A DNA stretch of 64,000 nt from Variovorax sp. KK3 (GTDB taxonomy: Bacteria > Pseudomonadota > Gammaproteobacteria > Burkholderiales > Burkholderiaceae_C), in assembly GCF_001984055.1 (NCBI RefSeq), contig NZ_LYVO01000006.1, positions 79,376 through 143,375 of the forward strand, given 5' to 3'. Each line of letters begins with the position of its first letter. The stretch's first letter is position 1. Shown in pieces: positions 1 through 8,708 of the stretch. The notes under the pieces are model-generated. The model searched no databases, was not told the origin of the DNA, and saw only the letters and a program-made list of their open reading frames with translations. Both the position numbers and the translations under genes were made by a program.

Positions 1-173
1 TGCTCGAGCGCATCGAGGTGCTGACGGCCGAGGGACCGCGCCATGCCTTCGTGCTGGCCACCAACGTCTATCACAAGACCGCCCAGGGCTGGCGCATGGT
101 CGCGCACCACGCGAGCCCCGGCACCGTGCACGCACCCGACGAAGCGGACGAAACGCCGCAGACCTTGCACTGA
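1..173 (+). CDS. NTF2-like (SnoaL/ketosteroid-isomerase fold) protein, 3' end only
   Basis: Only the last 56 residues are present; the gene begins before the window. The reading frame starts at base 3 and ends with TGA at 171-173. The tail reads FVLATNVYHKTAQGWRMVAH, the typical last two strands of the NTF2-like fold (a long strand ending in W-R-hydrophobic-V-x-H-H-x-S) seen in nuclear transport factor 2 family proteins of unknown substrate. The stop overlaps the start of the next gene by one base, so the two are probably translated together. The catalytic part is missing, so no reaction can be assigned. Confidence 0.75.
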   Translation, partial: LERIEVLTAEGPRHAFVLATNVYHKTAQGWRMVAHHASPGTVHAPDEADETPQTLH

Positions 174-1171
174 TGACGCCTTCGTACGCTGCACCGCGCT
201 GGCTGCCGGGCGGCCATTTCCAGACCATCTGGCCGGCGCTCTTCGCGCGGCGCGTGGTCGCGCCGCTTCCGCCGTACCGGCGCGAGCGCTGGGCCACGCC
301 GGATGGCGATTTCGTCGACGTGGATTTCCTCGCGTCGCCGGCCTCTGTGGCGCAAGCGACACAGGAGCCGAGGCCGCTGCTGGTGCTGTTCCATGGCCTC
401 GAGGGTTCGTCGAAAAGCCACTATGCCGAGGCCTTTGCTGCCCATGCGCTGGCGCGCGGCTGGGACTTCGCAGTGCCGCACTTCCGTGGCTGCAGCGGCG
501 AAATCAACCTGGCGCCGCGGGCCTATCACTCGGGCGATTTCGAGGAAGTGGGCTGGATCCTCTCGAAGCTGCGCGAACGGCTGCCGGCGGATGCACCCAT
601 CCTGGCCGTGGGCGTGTCGCTTGGCGGCAATGCGCTGATGCGCTGGGTCGAGGAAGCCGGGAGCGAGGCGGGCAGGACGGTGCGCGCCGTCGCCTCCGTG
701 TGCGCGCCGCTGGACCTGGCGGCCGGCGGCGCGGCCATCGGACGCGGCTTCAACCGGCTGGTCTACACCCGGATGTTCCTGAAGAGCATGAAGCCCAAGG
801 CCCTGGCCAAGCTGGCGCAACACCCGGGGCTGTTCGACCGCGAGGCCTTGCTGGCGGCCGCCGACCTTTACACCTTCGACAACATCTTCACCGCGCCGCT
901 GCACGGCTTTCGCGACACGCCGGACTACTGGGCGCGCGCCTCGGCCAAGCCGCACCTGGCGGACATCCGCATCCCGGCGCTGGTGTTGAATGCGGCCAAC
1001 GATCCCTTCGTGCCGGCCTCCAGCCTGCCGCGGCCCGGGGAGGTGGGCCGCCACGTCACGCTGTGGCAGCCGGCCCACGGCGGGCACGTGGGATTTCCGC
1101 TGGGCCTGCCGCCGGGCCACGTGCGCGGCATGCCCGATGGCGTGGCCAACTGGCTGGCACAGCATCTCTGA
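173..1171 (+). CDS. YheT-family alpha/beta hydrolase
   Basis: 332-residue alpha/beta hydrolase of the YheT/AB-hydrolase-4 family, a cytoplasmic putative esterase whose substrate is unknown. It begins with the family hallmark R-W-L-P-G-G-H-F-Q-T near residues 9-18, then the oxyanion strand FHGLEGS (73-79), HFRGCSGE (103-110), the nucleophile elbow GVSLGG with Ser149, the acid Asp277 in NAANDPF, and the catalytic His in HGGHVGF close to the C-terminus. All three triad residues are present and the length is normal for the family. The ATG overlaps the preceding stop (TGATG), which supports this start and co-translation. Confidence 0.9.
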   Translation: MTPSYAAPRWLPGGHFQTIWPALFARRVVAPLPPYRRERWATPDGDFVDVDFLASPASVAQATQEPRPLLVLFHGLEGSSKSHYAEAFAAHALARGWDFAVPHFRGCSGEINLAPRAYHSGDFEEVGWILSKLRERLPADAPILAVGVSLGGNALMRWVEEAGSEAGRTVRAVASVCAPLDLAAGGAAIGRGFNRLVYTRMFLKSMKPKALAKLAQHPGLFDREALLAAADLYTFDNIFTAPLHGFRDTPDYWARASAKPHLADIRIPALVLNAANDPFVPASSLPRPGEVGRHVTLWQPAHGGHVGFPLGLPPGHVRGMPDGVANWLAQHL

Positions 1172-1247
1172 CGCCTGTCGTCCCGCGTTGCAGATACGCG
1201 GCCTTGTCCGATGGCGATGCCCATCGAAGCGCGCCAGAATCCCGCGC

Positions 1248-1790
1248 ATGGACGACATCGTCAAGCAGGCCATCGCCAAGTGGCCCAACGTGCCGCACTG
1301 CTACGGCTGGCTGGGTCTCGACGCGCGTGGCAACTGGTACCTGCGGGACGACCGCACCCAGGCGGCGGGCGGCTTTCCTGCCGCCAAGGGCTCGCTGCTC
1401 AGGCACGAAAAACTCATCGACTTCATCCAGCGCAACTACGAGCACGACGAGCGCGGCCAATGGTTCTTCCAGAACGGGCCGCAGCGCGTGTACGTGGAGC
1501 TCGAGGCCGCGCCCTGGGTGTGGCGCGTGAGCGAAGACCTCTCGGTTCGATCGCACACCGGCACGCCGGTCGAGTCTTCGGCCTGCCTGGTCGACGAAGA
1601 GGGGCTGCTGTACCTCGCCACGCCCCTGGGGCTGGGCCTGGTGCACACGCAGGACATGGGCCTGGCGGCCGATGCGGTGGAGCAGGGGCGCTGGGTGCCG
1701 CAGGACGTGCAGGCGGCGCAGTTGCCCGAGCGCTTCTGCTACGTGATGAGCCCTGCAGCGGGCCGACCCGCATCGCCGAAGACCTCCTGA
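1248..1790 (+). CDS. Conserved protein of unknown function (DUF family, about 180 aa)
   Basis: 180-residue protein beginning MDDIVKQAIAKWPNVPHCYG. I recognise the N-terminus (WPNVPHCYGWLGLDARG) and the central DFIQRNYEHDERGQWFFQNGPQRV as a conserved protein of Burkholderiales annotated only by a DUF number, which I cannot recall with certainty. It has no signal peptide or membrane segment and no recognised catalytic motif. It lies 76 bp after the hydrolase on the same strand and ends just before the shared terminator. I chose ATG 1248 because the conserved N-terminus begins exactly there; the in-frame extension upstream is not protein-like. Confidence 0.8.
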   Translation: MDDIVKQAIAKWPNVPHCYGWLGLDARGNWYLRDDRTQAAGGFPAAKGSLLRHEKLIDFIQRNYEHDERGQWFFQNGPQRVYVELEAAPWVWRVSEDLSVRSHTGTPVESSACLVDEEGLLYLATPLGLGLVHTQDMGLAADAVEQGRWVPQDVQAAQLPERFCYVMSPAAGRPASPKTS

Positions 1791-1811
1791 TCCTCGGACA
1801 CGCTCGCCAAT

Positions 1812-1838
1812 GAAAAAGCCCGCGACTGCGGGCTTTTC
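1812..1838. terminator. Bidirectional intrinsic terminator between convergent genes
   Basis: A 9-bp perfect stem, AAAGCCCGC at 1815-1823 and GCGGGCTTT at 1828-1836 with loop GACT, is flanked by A-run and T-run, so it can terminate transcription from both sides. It sits between the DUF protein gene and the convergent cytochrome gene. Confidence 0.85.
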
Positions 1839-1859
1839 GTGGATGGGCGCGAGGCCGGC

Positions 1860-2573
1860 TTACTTGGCAGGCTCGGAGGCAGCGGGTGCGGCGGGTGCGG
1901 CGGGTGCAGCAGGTGCAGCAGGTGCAGCCGCAGTGGGTGCTGCTGCAGCAGGTGCCGCCGCCGCGGTGGCTGCCGCCGCCGGGGCCGCACCGGAAGCCGC
2001 GCCTTCAGGCGCAGCGGCACCCGCCGCGGGCCGGTCGGGCACCGGGAACTTGGCGCCGCCGGCATTGGCCAGGTAGACCACGGCCCGGCCGATTTCCACG
2101 TCTTCGAAGTCGCCGCCACCCTGGGCAGGCATCGCGCCTTTGCCCTTGAGCGCATGTTCGAGCAGCGTGTCGTAGCCCTGGCCGATGCGGGGGCCCCAGG
2201 CGGCTGCGTCGTTGAGGTGCGGAGCGCCCGGAATGCCCGGGGCGCCGTGGCAGGCCACGCACTGCGCCTTGAACACCGCCTCGCCGGCGGCCAGCGGCCG
2301 GTTGGCATCGCGGATTTCGATCGCGCCGATCTTCTTGAGACGCTCCGCGATGTCGCGATCGCGGGATTCTTTGGACACGCCGTAGAGCGACATGTTGTCG
2401 CCCTGTGCCACCCCGGAAGGATGGTTGGCGGAGGTCACGTAGGCAACGAGCCCGAAGATGATCAGGATCGGCACTATGAAGGAGAAGAAGACCGCCAGCA
2501 GGAGCTGTTTGGGATTCTTGATCGGGCCCGTGTGGGCATCTTCTGTGGCCTGGTAGTGCGCGTCGTCGCTCAT
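1860..2573 (-). CDS. Membrane-anchored cytochrome c (cytochrome c5 type)
   Basis: 237-residue single-haem c-type cytochrome. Residues 1-25 are cytoplasmic, an uncleaved membrane anchor follows (LLLAVFFSFIVPILIIFGLV, about residues 24-48), then a periplasmic domain with the haem-binding motif CVACH near residue 109 and a candidate axial Met in GAMPAQGG. This is the layout of the CycB/cytochrome c5-like electron carriers of betaproteobacteria. The last 60 or so residues are an Ala/Pro low-complexity tail encoded by GCN-rich repeats. The partner oxidoreductase is not visible here. It is convergent with the upstream gene pair and follows the efflux operon with an 85-bp gap. Confidence 0.85.
   Translation of the reverse strand: MSDDAHYQATEDAHTGPIKNPKQLLLAVFFSFIVPILIIFGLVAYVTSANHPSGVAQGDNMSLYGVSKESRDRDIAERLKKIGAIEIRDANRPLAAGEAVFKAQCVACHGAPGIPGAPHLNDAAAWGPRIGQGYDTLLEHALKGKGAMPAQGGGDFEDVEIGRAVVYLANAGGAKFPVPDRPAAGAAAPEGAASGAAPAAAATAAAAPAAAAPTAAAPAAPAAPAAPAAPAASEPAK
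1876..2000. repeat. Low-complexity GCN tandem repeat coding an Ala/Pro tail
   Basis: Imperfect tandem copies of GGTGCGGC/GGTGCAGCA (plus strand) encode the Ala/Pro-rich C-terminus of the cytochrome. It is a simple-sequence tract prone to length change rather than a mobile repeat. Confidence 0.6.
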
Positions 2574-2627
2574 TGGGTCCTCAATGTGGGGCTCGTCGGG
2601 CTTGTTATGGTCAGCCGGCGATTATAG

Positions 2628-2649
2628 AGAGGCGCCCGGAGGCGCCTCT
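2628..2649 (-). terminator. Hairpin after the RND efflux operon
   Basis: A 9-bp perfect stem, AGAGGCGCC at 2628-2636 and GGCGCCTCT at 2641-2649 with a 4-base loop, lies just past the stop of the outer-membrane factor gene. There is no T-run on the minus strand, so it may be a weak or factor-assisted terminator, or an mRNA 3'-end stabiliser. Confidence 0.45.
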
Positions 2650-2658
2650 TCGCGGACG

Positions 2659-4086
2659 TCAACGCGTTGCCCAGCCGCCGCCGAGCGTCTTGTAAAGCAC
2701 CACCTGGTTCTGCAGCTGCGCGAGCTGGATCTGCACCGCGGACAGCTGCGCGCCGTAGAGCGAACGCTGGGCGTCCAGCAGGTCCAGCGCACTGGCGATG
2801 CCGTTGCGGTAGCGCAGGTCCGAGAGCCTGAAGCGCACCGACTCCGCCTCCGCCTGGGCCCGCAGCGCTCGCAGTTGCTCGCCCAGCGTGGCGCGGCCCG
2901 CGAGTGCGTCGGCCACCTCGCGGAAGCCCGTCTGGATCGATTTCTCGTACTGCGCCACCGCGATGTCGCGGCCAGCGCGGGCCGACTCCAGGTTGGCTTG
3001 GTTCCGGCCCGCGTCGAAGATCGGCAGCGTCAGTGCGGGCGCGAAGGTCCAGGCCTTGGTGCCGCGATCGAACAGGTTCGAGAACTCGCTGCTGGCCGTG
3101 CCGATCGACGAGGTCAGCGAAATGCGCGGGAAGAAGGCCGCTCGCGCCGCGCCGATGTTGGCGTTGGCCGCGATCAGCTGCTGCTCGGCCGCGCGGATGT
3201 CGGGCCGCTCGCCCAGCAGGTCGGAGGGCAGGCCCGCCGGCAGCTCGGGCATGGGCGCGATCGCGTCCAGGCCGCGGTCGCCGCCGCTGCCTTCCATCGC
3301 CTCGGGCGGCACCGGTGCGCCGAGCAGCAGGGCCAGGGCGTTCTCGTCCTGCATGCGCGCGCGCTGCTGTTCGGCATAGGTGGCACGCGCACTTTCGGTC
3401 AGCGAATCGGCCAGGCGCAGGTCGAGTTCCGACGACACGCCGTTCTCGAAGCGCAGGCGGGTGAGCTTCTGCGATTCCTCGCGGGTGCCCAGAGTCTGGC
3501 GCGTGATCGCCATCAGCTGGTCGTCGGCGATCAAGGTGAGCCAGCCGCTGGCCACCGCGGCGATCAGGCTGATCTGCGTGGCCTTGCGCGTTTCCTCGGT
3601 GGCGAGGAACTGCGCGAGGGCGTTCTCCTTGAGGCTGCCGATGCGGCCGAACAGGTCGAGCTCCCAGGCGGTGATGCCGAGGTCGACCGAATAGCTCGAC
3701 GCCACGCTGCCGCCCAGGCCGGCGGCCGCGAGCGGGTTGGGGCTCGAGCGCGAGCCGCTCGCCGACAGGTTGAGTGCCGGGAACTGCGCCGCGCGCTGGA
3801 TCTGGAACTGCGCGCGCGCCTGCTCGATGTTGCCCGCCGCCACGCGCAGGTCGCGGTTGTTGGCGAGCGCGAGCTCGATCAGCTTCGCCAGCCGCGGATC
3901 GGTGAAGTAGTCCTGCCAAGCCAGCGTCGATGCCGGCGAGGTGGTGGCCGCCGCAGGCTGCGCGCCCGGATAGGCGGCCGGCACCGGCGCCGCCGGGCGC
4001 TCGTAGGTCGGAATCAGCGAGCACCCGGCCAGGGCCAGGGCGGCCGCGGCGGCGAGTGCGGTGGAACGAAAAGTCTTTTTACTCAT
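2659..4086 (-). CDS. RND efflux outer-membrane lipoprotein (OprM/NodT family)
   Basis: 475-residue TolC-like outer-membrane channel of a tripartite drug efflux system. The N-terminus has a lipoprotein signal ending in the lipobox LALAGC, followed by SLIPTYERPAAPVP, typical of OprM/CusC lipoproteins. Two OEP domains of alternating long helices fill the rest, including TLAWQDYFTDPRLAKLIELA and NRDLRVA near the start and the second-repeat counterpart near residues 280-470. I chose ATG 4086 (MSKKTF) because it gives a proper lipoprotein signal and overlaps the pump gene stop by 8 bases (ATGAGTAA), indicating translational coupling. An upstream in-frame ATG would add a non-signal extension. Confidence 0.93.
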   Translation of the reverse strand: MSKKTFRSTALAAAAALALAGCSLIPTYERPAAPVPAAYPGAQPAAATTSPASTLAWQDYFTDPRLAKLIELALANNRDLRVAAGNIEQARAQFQIQRAAQFPALNLSASGSRSSPNPLAAAGLGGSVASSYSVDLGITAWELDLFGRIGSLKENALAQFLATEETRKATQISLIAAVASGWLTLIADDQLMAITRQTLGTREESQKLTRLRFENGVSSELDLRLADSLTESARATYAEQQRARMQDENALALLLGAPVPPEAMEGSGGDRGLDAIAPMPELPAGLPSDLLGERPDIRAAEQQLIAANANIGAARAAFFPRISLTSSIGTASSEFSNLFDRGTKAWTFAPALTLPIFDAGRNQANLESARAGRDIAVAQYEKSIQTGFREVADALAGRATLGEQLRALRAQAEAESVRFRLSDLRYRNGIASALDLLDAQRSLYGAQLSAVQIQLAQLQNQVVLYKTLGGGWATR

Positions 4087-7000
4087 GGGCCGAGCTTTCA
4101 TCGATGCCAGCGGCTTCTGCATGGCGCCTGTCCATCTCGCGCTGGCGCGCACTGCCCTTGAACAGGCTGCGCACCACCACGAAGAAGACCGGCACGAAGA
4201 GCACGGCGAGGGCCGTGCCGGTCACCATGCCGCCGATCACGCCGGTGCCGATCGCGCGCTGGCTCGCCGAGCCCGCGCCGGAGGCCAGCACCAGCGGCAT
4301 CACGCCGAGGCCGAAGGCCAGCGAGGTCATGATGATGGGCCGGAACCGCAGGTGCGCGGCCTCCAGCGCCGATTCGATGACCCCGCGCCCCTGCGCCTGC
4401 AGGTCCTTGGCGAACTCGATGATCAGAATCGCGTTCTTCGCCGACAAGCCGATGATGGTGATCAGCCCCACCTGGAAGTACACGTCGTTCGAGTAGGCGC
4501 GGAACATGGTCGCCAGCAGCACCCCCAGCACGCCCAGCGGCACCACCAGGATCACCGCGAGCGGGATGGTCCAGCTCTCGTACAGCGCGGCCAGGCAGAG
4601 GAACACCGCCAGGATCGAGAACACGTAGAGGATCACCGCCTGCGAGCCGGCGAGCTTTTCCTCGCGCGACTGGCCGGTCCACTCGAAGCCGAAGCCGGCG
4701 GGCAGCTGGGCGGCGAGCTTTTCCATCTCGGCCATCGCGGCACCCGAGCTGGAGCCAGCGGCCGCCGAGCCCGAGATGCGGATCGCCGGGTAGCCGTTGT
4801 AGCGCACCGTCTGCTGCGCCCCCGTGATCCATCGCGTGCTGGCGAAGGCCGACAGCGGCACCGGTGCGCCCTGGCTGTTGCTGGCGTTGAGCTTCAGCAG
4901 GTCGTCCGGCTGCATGCGCGCTGGCGCGTCGGCCTGCACCACCACCCGCTGCAGGCGTCCCTGGTTCGGGAAGTCGTTCACGTAGGTGGAGCCCAGTGCC
5001 GTCGACAACGCGCTGTTGATCGCATCGAAACCCACGCCCAGGGCGTTGGCCTTGTCGCGGTCGATGTCGATCTGCAGCTGCGGTGCGTCTTCCAGGCCGT
5101 CGGGTCGCACCTGCGTCAGGATCGCGCTCTTGCCGGCCATGCCGAGCAGCTGGTTGCGCGCGTTGATGAGTGCGTCGTGGCCGGCGCCGCTGCGGTCCTG
5201 CAGCCGGAAGCTGAAGCCGCTCGCATTGCCGAGTTCCGGGATGGGCGGTGGCGACAGCGGATAGATGAAGGCGTCGCGAATGCCCGACAGCGCGCCGAAG
5301 GCCCGGCCCGCCACCGCGTCGGCCGAGTTGGCCGGGTCGTGGCGCTGGTCCCAGGGTTTCAGCGTCACGAAGGCCAGGCCCGCGTTCTGCCCCTGGCCCG
5401 AGAAGCTGAAGCCCAGCACGCCGACCATGTTCTCCACCTCGGGCTGCTTGAGGATGTACTTCTCGACGTCCTGCATCACCGACAGCATGCGTTCCTGCGT
5501 CGCGCCGGGCGGCAGCTGCACGTTGACGATGATGTAGCCCTGGTCTTCCTGCGGCAGGAAGGAGGTCGGCAGCTGCCGGTACACCACCAGCACCGCGCCG
5601 ATGATGGCGGCGTAGATGATGAGGTAGCGCGCGGCGCGCTTCAGGATGCGCGAGACGACGCTTTCATAGCCCTTGGCCGTGCGCGTGAAGCCGCGGTTGA
5701 ACCAGCCGAAGAAACCCTTCTTCTCGTGATGATGGCCCGCTTCCACCGGCTTGAGCAGCGTCGCGCACAGCGCCGGCGTGAGCGACAGGGCCATGAAGGC
5801 CGAGAAGCTGATCGATGCCACCATCACTGCCGAGAACTGGCGGTAGATATTGCCGGTCGAGCCCGAGAAGAAGGCCAGCGGCACGAACACCGAGATCAGC
5901 ACCACCGTCACGCCGATGATGGCGCCCGAGATCTGCCGCATCGCCTTGCGCGTGGCTTCGAGCGGCGACAGCCCCTCCTCGCTCATGATGCGCTCGACGT
6001 TCTCCACCACCACGATCGCATCGTCCACCACGATGCCGATCACCAGCACCATGCCGAACATGGTCAGCACGTTGATCGAGAAGCCCAGCGCCAGCAGCGT
6101 GGCGAAGGTGCCCAGCAGTGCGATGGGCACCACGATGGTCGGGATGAGCGTGTAGCGCCAGTTCTGCAGGAACAGGAACATCACCAGGAACACCAGCGCC
6201 ACCGCCTCGAACAGCGTCTTCACCACCTCGGTGATGGAGATGCTGACGAAGCGCGAGCTGTCGTACGGAATGGTCCACGACACGCCCTGCGGGAAGTAGC
6301 GCTGCAGCTCGTCCATCTTGGCGCGGGTCGCCTTGGCCGCGGCCAAGGCGTTGCCGGCCGGTGCGAGCTGCACGCCGATGCCCACGGCCTGCTGGCCGTT
6401 CAGGCGCGCCGAGGTGGCGTAGGCCTGCCCGCCCAGCTCGATGCGCGCCACGTCCTTCAACCGCACGGCCGAGCCGTCGGTGTTGGCGCGCAGCACGATG
6501 TCGCCGAACTGCGAAGTGCCGGTGAGTTGGCCGTTCACCACCACCGTCGCCGCGATGGCCTGGCCCGGCACGTTGGGCAGGTCGCCGATGGTGCCGGACG
6601 ACACCTGCGCGTTCTGCGCGCGGATGGCCGCGTTGACGTCGGCCGCCGACAGGTTGTAGCCCTGCAGCTTGGCCGGGTCGATCCAGATCCGCATGGCGCG
6701 CTCGGTGCCGAACAGCTGGGCCTGGCCCACGCCGGCGATCCGCTGCAGCTCGGGCACCACGTTGCGCGAGGCGTAGTCGCCCAGCGCCGTGGTGTCGATC
6801 GCCGGGTTGGTCGACGACAGCATCGTGAACAGCAGGAAGTTGTTGCGCGATTTGTCCACGCGCACGCCCTGCTGCGTCACCGCGGCCGGCAGGCGCGGCG
6901 TGGCGCGCGACAGCCGGTTCTGCACGTCCACCTGCGCGAGGTCGGGGTCGGTGCCGGTCTCGAAGGTGATGGTGATGGTGCCGGTGCCATCCGCCTGCGC

Positions 7001-7243
7001 CACCGACTCCATGTAGATGAGGCCCGGGGAGCCGTTCATCTCGCGCTCGATAACCGAAAGCACGCTGTCCTCCAGCGTCTGGGCCGAGGCGCCCGGGTAG
7101 GCGGTGTTGATGACGATGGCCGGCGGTGCCACCGGCGGGTACTGCGCGATCGGGAGCTGCGTGATAGACACGGCGCCCAGCACGATGACGAACAGCGCGA
7201 TCACCCACGCGAAGATGGGCCGGTCGATGAAGAACTTTGCCAT
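4079..7243 (-). CDS. RND multidrug efflux pump, HAE1 family (AcrB/MexB-like)
   Basis: 1054-residue inner-membrane proton/drug antiporter. It begins MAKFFIDRPIFAWVIALFVI, the standard HAE1 N-terminus with TM1, and the length matches AcrB/MexB (about 1045). TM4 carries the proton-relay pair Asp-Asp in GIVVDDAIVVVENVER, and TM10 carries the conserved Lys in SAKNAILIIEFAKD. The large periplasmic porter loops follow TM1 and TM7. It is the middle gene of an adaptor-pump-channel operon: 13 bases after the adaptor and overlapping the channel gene by 8. Substrates cannot be read from sequence; close relatives export antibiotics, dyes and solvents. Expression is expected to be under the divergent TetR regulator. 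Confidence 0.96.
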   Translation of the reverse strand: MAKFFIDRPIFAWVIALFVIVLGAVSITQLPIAQYPPVAPPAIVINTAYPGASAQTLEDSVLSVIEREMNGSPGLIYMESVAQADGTGTITITFETGTDPDLAQVDVQNRLSRATPRLPAAVTQQGVRVDKSRNNFLLFTMLSSTNPAIDTTALGDYASRNVVPELQRIAGVGQAQLFGTERAMRIWIDPAKLQGYNLSAADVNAAIRAQNAQVSSGTIGDLPNVPGQAIAATVVVNGQLTGTSQFGDIVLRANTDGSAVRLKDVARIELGGQAYATSARLNGQQAVGIGVQLAPAGNALAAAKATRAKMDELQRYFPQGVSWTIPYDSSRFVSISITEVVKTLFEAVALVFLVMFLFLQNWRYTLIPTIVVPIALLGTFATLLALGFSINVLTMFGMVLVIGIVVDDAIVVVENVERIMSEEGLSPLEATRKAMRQISGAIIGVTVVLISVFVPLAFFSGSTGNIYRQFSAVMVASISFSAFMALSLTPALCATLLKPVEAGHHHEKKGFFGWFNRGFTRTAKGYESVVSRILKRAARYLIIYAAIIGAVLVVYRQLPTSFLPQEDQGYIIVNVQLPPGATQERMLSVMQDVEKYILKQPEVENMVGVLGFSFSGQGQNAGLAFVTLKPWDQRHDPANSADAVAGRAFGALSGIRDAFIYPLSPPPIPELGNASGFSFRLQDRSGAGHDALINARNQLLGMAGKSAILTQVRPDGLEDAPQLQIDIDRDKANALGVGFDAINSALSTALGSTYVNDFPNQGRLQRVVVQADAPARMQPDDLLKLNASNSQGAPVPLSAFASTRWITGAQQTVRYNGYPAIRISGSAAAGSSSGAAMAEMEKLAAQLPAGFGFEWTGQSREEKLAGSQAVILYVFSILAVFLCLAALYESWTIPLAVILVVPLGVLGVLLATMFRAYSNDVYFQVGLITIIGLSAKNAILIIEFAKDLQAQGRGVIESALEAAHLRFRPIIMTSLAFGLGVMPLVLASGAGSASQRAIGTGVIGGMVTGTALAVLFVPVFFVVVRSLFKGSARQREMDRRHAEAAGIDESSAHE

Positions 7244-7256
7244 GCGGGCGCGCTCC

Positions 7257-8552
7257 TCAGGACTTCGCGGCAGGCGCCGGGGCCGGGGCCGAGGCGGGTG
7301 CCGAAGCCGGGGCGGCCGGTGCCGGCGCTGCCGAGGCCGGCGTCGGCGCCTTCCACGGCACGGCCTTCACCGAGGCGCCGGGCGGCATCATCATCAGCTT
7401 CTGGAAGCCGTCGACCATTACCTGCTCGCCGGCCTTCAGGCCTTCGAGCACGATCCACTGGTTGTTCTGCGCCGCGCTGATCTTCACGTCGCGCTTGTGC
7501 ATCTTGCCTTCGGCATCCACCACGGTCAGCGTGTCGCCCTGCTGGGTGCGGGTGACGGCCTGCTGCGGCACCGTGATCGCGTTGGTGGCCTGGGCCTGTT
7601 CGACCTTCACGCGCACGTACAGGCCGGGCAGCAGTTCGCCCTTGGGGTTCGGCACTTCGGCGCGCAGCGTGACCTGGCCGGTGGTCGAGTCGACCGTCAG
7701 GTCGGAGAAGAGCAGCTTGCCGGGCAGTTCGTACTCGTTGCCGCCTTCGAGCTGGATGCGCACGCTGGCCGCTTCCGAGCCGCTGGCGCGCTTGAACTGG
7801 CCGGCCGCCATGGCGCGGCGCAGCTTCAGCACGTCGTTGGCCGACTGCGTGAAGTTCACGTACATCGGGTCGATCTGCTGCACCACGGCCAACGGCGTCG
7901 CGTCGCCCTGGCCCACCAGGGCGCCTTCGGTGACGAGCGCGCGGCCGATGCGGCCGGAGATGGGCGAGGTCACGCTGGCGTAGCCCAGGTTGATCTTGGC
8001 GGTCTGCAGCGAGGCGCGGCCCACCGCGATGTCGGCTTCGGCCGTCTTGGCCGAGGCCACCGCGTTCAGGTATTCCTGCTTGCTCACCGCATTGGCTTCC
8101 ACCAGCGGCTTGTAGCGTTCGGCCAGCGCCTTGGCCTGCACCGCATTGGCCTGCGCGCGCGCCAGGCTGGCTTCGGCGCTCTGTGCGGAGGCGAGGTAGG
8201 GGGCGGGGTCGATGTTGAACAGCAACTGGCCGGCTTTCACGTCGCTGCCTTCGCGGAACACCCGCTTCTGCAGGATGCCGGCCGCGCGGGCGCGCACCTC
8301 GGCCACGCGCGAGGCCTCGAGCCGCCCGGGCAATTCGGTCACCAGGCCGACGTCGTGCGGCGTGGCGACCACCACGCCCACTTCGGGCGGCGGCGGCGCG
8401 CCGCCACCGGCGCCGCCTTTCGCAGCGCCGGCCGGCGCCTCGCTCTTGCCGCAGCCGGCGAGCACGAGCACTGCGGCGGCTGCGACGGCGGCCAGGGCAG
8501 GGCGGCGCGACGGGAACAACAACGAATGACGGGAGACATGCAGGAGAGGCAT
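7257..8552 (-). CDS. RND periplasmic adaptor (AcrA/MexA-like membrane fusion lipoprotein)
   Basis: 431-residue periplasmic adaptor linking pump and outer-membrane channel. It has a lipoprotein signal (AAAVLVLAGC), a lipoyl/beta-barrel strand VVATPHDVGLVTELPGRLEA, the helical hairpin rich in Ala/Gln (ASAQSAEASLARAQANAVQA), the second lipoyl half SPISGRIGRALVTEGALVGQ and a C-terminal membrane-proximal domain ending in an Ala/Pro tail. I chose ATG 8552 (MPLLHVSRHS) because AAAGGA lies 5-8 bases upstream; the further ATG at 8591 lacks a ribosome-binding site. It is first in the efflux operon and divergent from the TetR gene. Confidence 0.93.
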   Translation of the reverse strand: MPLLHVSRHSLLFPSRRPALAAVAAAAVLVLAGCGKSEAPAGAAKGGAGGGAPPPPEVGVVVATPHDVGLVTELPGRLEASRVAEVRARAAGILQKRVFREGSDVKAGQLLFNIDPAPYLASAQSAEASLARAQANAVQAKALAERYKPLVEANAVSKQEYLNAVASAKTAEADIAVGRASLQTAKINLGYASVTSPISGRIGRALVTEGALVGQGDATPLAVVQQIDPMYVNFTQSANDVLKLRRAMAAGQFKRASGSEAASVRIQLEGGNEYELPGKLLFSDLTVDSTTGQVTLRAEVPNPKGELLPGLYVRVKVEQAQATNAITVPQQAVTRTQQGDTLTVVDAEGKMHKRDVKISAAQNNQWIVLEGLKAGEQVMVDGFQKLMMMPPGASVKAVPWKAPTPASAAPAPAAPASAPASAPAPAPAAKS

Positions 8553-8645
8553 GCGAATCCTTTGAAGCGAAGACGGGGAATGGCGAGACATCCGCGGTGC
8601 CTAAAGCACCACGGCGAATCTGACCATCGGGAAGGGGGTGTAGTG

Positions 8646-8669
8646 TACATACATTCATGCATGTATAGT
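8646..8669. promoter_or_regulatory. AcrR-type operator between adaptor gene and TetR regulator
   Basis: A 24-base near-palindrome begins TACATACATT and ends ATGTATAGT. It resembles, base by base, the E. coli AcrR operator (TACATACATT, a 4-base centre, then ATGTATGTA). It lies midway between the divergent efflux operon and the tetR gene and contains a TATAGT element that could serve as a -10 toward the regulator. By family knowledge, the TetR protein would bind here and repress both directions until a ligand releases it. Confidence 0.8.
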
Positions 8670-8708
8670 GACAACTCCCTGACAACGAACTAGCAAGAAG
8701 GAGGCGCA

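Noticed and set aside
4061..7480. A very long open frame (over 1100 codons) on the plus strand opposite the RND pump
   Set aside because: Its translation is rich in His, Arg and Gln with no domain motifs, as expected from the antisense of a GC-rich gene. The minus-strand pump has all family signatures.
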